Position numbers and translations under genes: made by a program. The notes under the pieces were generated by a model that worked only from the letters and a program-made list of their open reading frames with translations, was not told the DNA's origin and made no database searches. Source: JAWLEV01 sp046538105 (GTDB lineage Bacteria > Chloroflexota > Anaerolineae > UBA1429). Taken from it: a stretch of DNA of 35,131 bases. Positions 31,562 through 35,131 of this stretch are shown piece by piece (the first letter of the stretch is position 1; each line of letters opens with the position of its first letter). Location of the stretch: NCBI GenBank assembly GCA_046538105.1, contig JBKHJO010000028.1, forward strand, positions 1 to 35,131, written 5' to 3'.

Positions 31562-33379
31562 CTAGAGGGGCCAGAGCAGGAGCAGCAGCGGCACGGTGAT
31601 CGCCGTGATCAGCAGCTCCAGTGGCAGGCCCAGATGCCAATAGTCAGCGAATTCGTACCCTCCCGGTTCGAATACCAGCACGTTCGCCTCGTGGCCGATG
31701 GGTGTGAGAAAGGCACACGTGCCGCCGATGGCGACGGCCACCAGGAAGGGATCTATGGACACCCCCAGGCCCTTGGCCACACTGACGGCGATGGAGGCCA
31801 TCAGCACCACGGACGCCGCGTTGTTGACAATGTCCGAAAGCATCATCGTCACCAACATGATGACGATCAGTAGGACCACAGGGGGAACGATCCCCGAGGC
31901 GCGCAGTATCTGATCGGCGATAAGCTGGCTTCCTCCCGTCTGTTCCATCGCCGCGCCCATGGAGAGCATGGCGCCCAGCAGCACGATGATGGGCCACTCG
32001 ATGTGTCGATAGACCTCGCGCAGGGGCACCACACCGCTTATGATCATCGCCACGGCGGCGCTCATCATAGCCACGGGCACGGAGAGGATGCCGAGGCTGG
32101 AGGTCGCCAGGGCGGTCAAAAAGATGCCCGTGCCCAGGAGGAGATTGCGCGGTTCCAGGGCCAGTTCTCTTTCGGCCAGCGGCATGCAACCCAGCCTCTC
32201 CATCACCTCTGGTATTCTCTCGGGACGAACCTGCAGCAGCAGCACATCTCCGGGCTGTACCACCGTTCTGCCCACCTGTGTACGTAGGTGCTCGTTACAC
32301 CGGGAGATGGCCAACAGGTTCACGCCATAACGCGAACGCAGATCGAGAAAGCGGGCCGTCTTGCGGGCCAGGATCGAGTCGGGGCTGACGACGGCCTCTA
32401 CCGTGGCGGCATCCTCGGACTGTACTCTGGTTCTGAGTTGTTCCCACAGACTTTGGGGTTCGGGTTCCTCGCCATTTCCCTCGAGGGGCTTGGACTCGGT
32501 GAGTTTTGCTCCCGTCTCATAGATGAATTCCCGAAGATCCTCGGGATCGGCCCACACGAGGAGAATATCTCCTGCCTCGATCCTGTCGGAGCCCGAGGGG
32601 GAGGAGATGCGCTCATCCTCCCGCAGGATGGTGGCGACCCAGATGTTGGCATCGGTCGCCGAGTCGAGGTCGCGCAGACGCGTGCCCACCAGTTGGGACT
32701 GGGGAGACACCTCTATCTCGGTGAGATAGTCCACCGTCGCAAAGCCATTCTCCGTTCCCCCTCCCTCTTCGCGTTGGGGGATCAGGTGCCAGCCGATGGC
32801 GGCGATAAAGGTGATGCCGACGACAGAGATGGCCAGGCCTATGGGGGCAAAGGCAAACATGCCGAACCGCTCTCCCACGTACTGCAGGCGTAACTCGGAC
32901 ATGATGAGGTTGGTGGGCTCGCCGATGAGGGTGATGAACCCTCCCAGGTGCGCGCTAAAGGCCATGGGCAACAGATACAACGATGGCGGACGGTCGCTCC
33001 TTCTCGCGATCCGCACGGCCACGGGGATAAAGATGGCCAGGGCCGCGATATTGTTCATAAAGGCGGAACTGAGGGTTACCACCCCGCACAGGGCCATCAA
33101 TTGTGTACCGAGGCGGTCTCCCACTGCCGACATCCATTTGGCCACGTGATCCACGGCGCCGGTGTTTTGTAGCCCATGACTGACGACCAGCACGGCCGCG
33201 ATGGTGACGACGGCGGGATGCCCAAACCCTGCAAACGCCTCCTCGACGGTGATGGTTCCCAGGAGGGTGAGCAGTAGCATACCTATCAGGGCCGCCACGT
33301 CATAGCGCCAGACCTCAAAGGCGAGCATTATCAGGGTGACAGCGATCACACCGTAAACAAGACCTTGTTCAAGAGCCAA
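31562..33379 (-). CDS. SLC13/DASS-family anion transporter with two TrkA-C (RCK-C) domains
   Basis: The 605-residue membrane protein probably imports an anion such as sulfate or a dicarboxylate with sodium. N-terminal helices include TLSSAFMNNIAALAIF and GGFITLIGEPTNLIM. Two cytoplasmic TrkA-C domains lie near 215-290 (TEIEVSPQSQLVGTRLRDL, AGDILLVWADPEDL) and 310-400 (GVNLLAISRCNEHLRTQVG, QPGDVLLLQVRPERI). The second half has MLSDIVNNAASVVLMA and LTPIGHEANVLVFEPGGY. This matches the SLC13 subgroup with RCK-C insertions. I use TTG 33379, since AAAGGAG sits six bases ahead; ATG 33403 has no ribosome site. Its position beside the selenium operon allows a selenium or sulfur oxyanion cargo, unproven. 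Confidence 0.88.
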   Translation of the reverse strand: MALEQGLVYGVIAVTLIMLAFEVWRYDVAALIGMLLLTLLGTITVEEAFAGFGHPAVVTIAAVLVVSHGLQNTGAVDHVAKWMSAVGDRLGTQLMALCGVVTLSSAFMNNIAALAIFIPVAVRIARRSDRPPSLYLLPMAFSAHLGGFITLIGEPTNLIMSELRLQYVGERFGMFAFAPIGLAISVVGITFIAAIGWHLIPQREEGGGTENGFATVDYLTEIEVSPQSQLVGTRLRDLDSATDANIWVATILREDERISSPSGSDRIEAGDILLVWADPEDLREFIYETGAKLTESKPLEGNGEEPEPQSLWEQLRTRVQSEDAATVEAVVSPDSILARKTARFLDLRSRYGVNLLAISRCNEHLRTQVGRTVVQPGDVLLLQVRPERIPEVMERLGCMPLAERELALEPRNLLLGTGIFLTALATSSLGILSVPVAMMSAAVAMIISGVVPLREVYRHIEWPIIVLLGAMLSMGAAMEQTGGSQLIADQILRASGIVPPVVLLIVIMLVTMMLSDIVNNAASVVLMASIAVSVAKGLGVSIDPFLVAVAIGGTCAFLTPIGHEANVLVFEPGGYEFADYWHLGLPLELLITAITVPLLLLLWPL

Positions 33380-33795
33380 GATGTTCTCCTTTCTTTCGAT
33401 CATTTTTTGGCACAGGGGGACGTACTGACGCGAGGATTCTAGAGGGGATGGGTCGATCGGGAGTGATCAGGAAATTCAACATAGGAGTATGTATCTATCG
33501 CAACGTAGGGGCAATTTTGATTCCAGTACATTCAACGCGACTTTTGCTGAAACTCGGTTGCTTCTTTCGTCTCCGGCCCCGATTGCCAGAGTGGGAGCGA
33601 TACCTTGCTCCCCCAAAAGCCTGTCTATTGTTAACGTTCGCGCCCGTAAAGGGTGCTGCAAAAGCCTGGCAACCGCATGAAACTCTACCATAAAAAGAAA
33701 AGGATTGCAAATGACGAATGCACGTTGCTTTCCCACCCCCGTTGCCCTATACTGACCTCGACGACGAGAGCCATATGCGGTAGAGGAGGGCGATC
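33380..33795. other. Divergent intergenic region between the transporter and the hydrolase-like gene
   Basis: About 416 bases lie between two divergent starts. The part nearest the hydrolase contains its promoter. I see no convincing promoter for the transporter, no RNA gene and no coding region; the short frames here lack domains or ribosome sites. AT-rich patches occur near 33680-33720. Confidence 0.4.
33725..33753 (+). promoter_or_regulatory. Promoter for the glycoside-hydrolase-like gene
   Basis: TTGCTT (33725-33730), a 17-base spacer and TATACT (33748-33753), 42 bases before the start codon at 33796. Confidence 0.6.
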
Positions 33796-35131
33796 ATGGA
33801 TAGTGAGAACGGTATCCAACCGTATACGCAGGATCAGCGCTACTGGCAGTACAGGGGCGAGCCGGTGTTGCTGTTGGGCGGGAGCGCCACCGATCACCTC
33901 TTTCTCCTGGACGGCCTCGAGGCACACCTGGACGAGATCGCGGCAGTGGGTGGCAATTACGTGCGCAACACCATGAGCCAGAGGGAGGACGTGGAGCACA
34001 AGGCCCACAGACTGCGCCCCGACGGCACCTTTGACCTGGAGCGCTGGAATGCGGACTATTGGGAGCGCTTTGATAGAATGCTGCACTGGACGGCAGAGCG
34101 CGATATCGTGGTGCAGATCGAGGTGTGGGATCGCTTTGACTATTCCCAGGATAACTGGCAGCATAGTCCGTGGAATCCGGGCAACAACGTCAACTATACC
34201 TACGAGGAGACGGGGTTCGCCCCCGAGTATCCTCTGCACCCCGGCCGCGACGTGCACCCCTTCTTCCACACCATCCCGGACATGAACGAGTATCGGCCCC
34301 AATATGACCTGATCCGCGACTATCAGGAACGCTTTGTGACCAGGATGCTGTCCTACAGCCTGCCCCACGGACACGTGCTCTACTGCATGGACAACGAGAC
34401 CTCCACTGACCCGGCCTGGGGGCAACACTGGATACGCTTCATCCAGAAGTGGGCCAAGGAGGTGGGCACCAGTGTGTACACCACCGACATGTTCGACGAC
34501 ATCTGGAAGGCCGAGGATTCGGTGCACTGCCCCGTCCTCTTTGAGCAGCCCGATCTCTACACCTTTGTGGACATCTCCCAGGTGAACAGCCGCAACTTTC
34601 ACGAGATACACTGGGTGCGGGGGCAGTGGCTGCTGGAGCAGGTGCGGGAGCACCCCCGGCCCACCAACAACACCAAGATCTATGGCAGCGGCCACACCCT
34701 TTGGGGCTCTGGCGGACCCGAGGACGGGGTGGAGCGCTTTTGGCGGGATATCATCGGCGGCTGCGCCAGCGCGCGCTTTCACCGGCCCGGGGCGGGCAAC
34801 GGTCTCAACGCCCGGGCGCGGGCCAGCATTCGGGCGGCGCGCAGACTGCAGACCCTGATCGAGATGTGGGAGGTGGAGCCGCGGGTGGACCTGCTGGCCA
34901 ACCGCCGCGACGAGGTGTATGTGGCCGCCGATCCCGGTCGGGCCTATGTCCTCTATTATGCCGATGGCGGTACCGTGGGCCTCGACCTCACAGAGCACCG
35001 GGGGCGATTTTCCGTGCGCTGGATCGACGTGGGCCGCGGCGCGTGGGACGCGGAGGACGTGCTTCACGGCGGTGACGTGGTTACCCTACCGGCGCCCGGC
35101 GCCGGCGGCTGGCTGGCGGCGGTGGTGCGGG
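33796..35131 (+). CDS. Glycoside hydrolase-like protein with C-terminal collagen-binding-type domain, 3' end cut by the window
   Basis: The open frame begins at ATG 33796 after GAGGAGGG and runs 445 codons to the window edge without a stop. The first 350 residues look like a TIM-barrel hydrolase of the DUF4038/apiosidase-like kind: YWQYRGEPVLLLGGSATDHLF, GGNYVRNTMSQRED, DIVVQIEVWDRFDY, HPFFHTIPDMN, LYCMDNETSTDPAWG with a probable acid/base Glu, and ENQ-like SQVNSRNF. The last part, RAYVLYYADGGTVGLDL and FSVRWIDVGRGAW, resembles the putative collagen-binding domain that closes these proteins. There is no signal peptide, so a cytosolic enzyme is suggested. The substrate is unknown. Confidence 0.78.
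   Translation, partial: MDSENGIQPYTQDQRYWQYRGEPVLLLGGSATDHLFLLDGLEAHLDEIAAVGGNYVRNTMSQREDVEHKAHRLRPDGTFDLERWNADYWERFDRMLHWTAERDIVVQIEVWDRFDYSQDNWQHSPWNPGNNVNYTYEETGFAPEYPLHPGRDVHPFFHTIPDMNEYRPQYDLIRDYQERFVTRMLSYSLPHGHVLYCMDNETSTDPAWGQHWIRFIQKWAKEVGTSVYTTDMFDDIWKAEDSVHCPVLFEQPDLYTFVDISQVNSRNFHEIHWVRGQWLLEQVREHPRPTNNTKIYGSGHTLWGSGGPEDGVERFWRDIIGGCASARFHRPGAGNGLNARARASIRAARRLQTLIEMWEVEPRVDLLANRRDEVYVAADPGRAYVLYYADGGTVGLDLTEHRGRFSVRWIDVGRGAWDAEDVLHGGDVVTLPAPGAGGWLAAVVR

Overview
The window looks like one contig of a free-living, probably anaerobic bacterium of moderate to high GC. Chloroflexota (Anaerolineae-like) is my best guess, from the Thr/Pro-rich lipoprotein linker and tail, the fused PurS-PurS-PurL and the general gene style. 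That placement is inference only. I see no phage, insertion sequence, CRISPR array, rRNA or tRNA.

Layout. 1-1.8 kb: a membrane PH-domain protein converging on a lipoprotein of the 5'-nucleotidase/metallophosphoesterase fold whose frame contains one TGA. 2-4.9 kb: two PLP aminotransferases, each with its own promoter; the first has an attenuator-like leader. 4.9-8.4 kb: a minus-strand glycan operon (two GT2 glycosyltransferases and an undecaprenyl-phosphate sugar transferase). 9.1-23 kb: a nearly complete purine pathway, purA-guaB-purL-purQ-purB-purC-purE-purF-purD-purM-purN. purE is the CO2-using class II type, so purK is not needed; purH is not in the window. 23-24.8 kb: an archaemetzincin-like protein, hypoxanthine phosphoribosyltransferase and a small hypothetical, all on the minus strand. 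25.2-26.3 kb: a ThuA-like protein and a DUF433 protein. 26.3-31.2 kb: a minus-strand selenium operon, yedE-tusA-cysteine desulfurase-DUF3343-cysK-selD, behind a structured leader ending in a strong terminator hairpin. 31.6-33.4 kb: an SLC13-type transporter. 33.8 kb to the end: a glycoside-hydrolase-like gene cut by the window edge.

The main result concerns selenium. selD is itself a selenoprotein gene: an in-frame TGA (27290-27288, minus) sits at the catalytic Cys/Sec position and is followed by a perfect 7-bp hairpin with a GTT loop. The lipoprotein gene at 686-1807 has the same architecture: one in-frame TGA inside a motif that reads P-C-G-TGA where relatives, as I recall them, read P-C-G-C. 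It is followed 25 nt later by a 10-bp hairpin with a GTC loop. Most canonical metal ligands of the fold are replaced in that protein, so it is better viewed as a possible exported thiol/selenol (C-x-U) protein than as a nucleotidase. I propose it as a candidate undescribed selenoprotein family, in a genome that makes selenophosphate from the operon 25 kb away. selA, selB and selC must lie outside the window if this is right.
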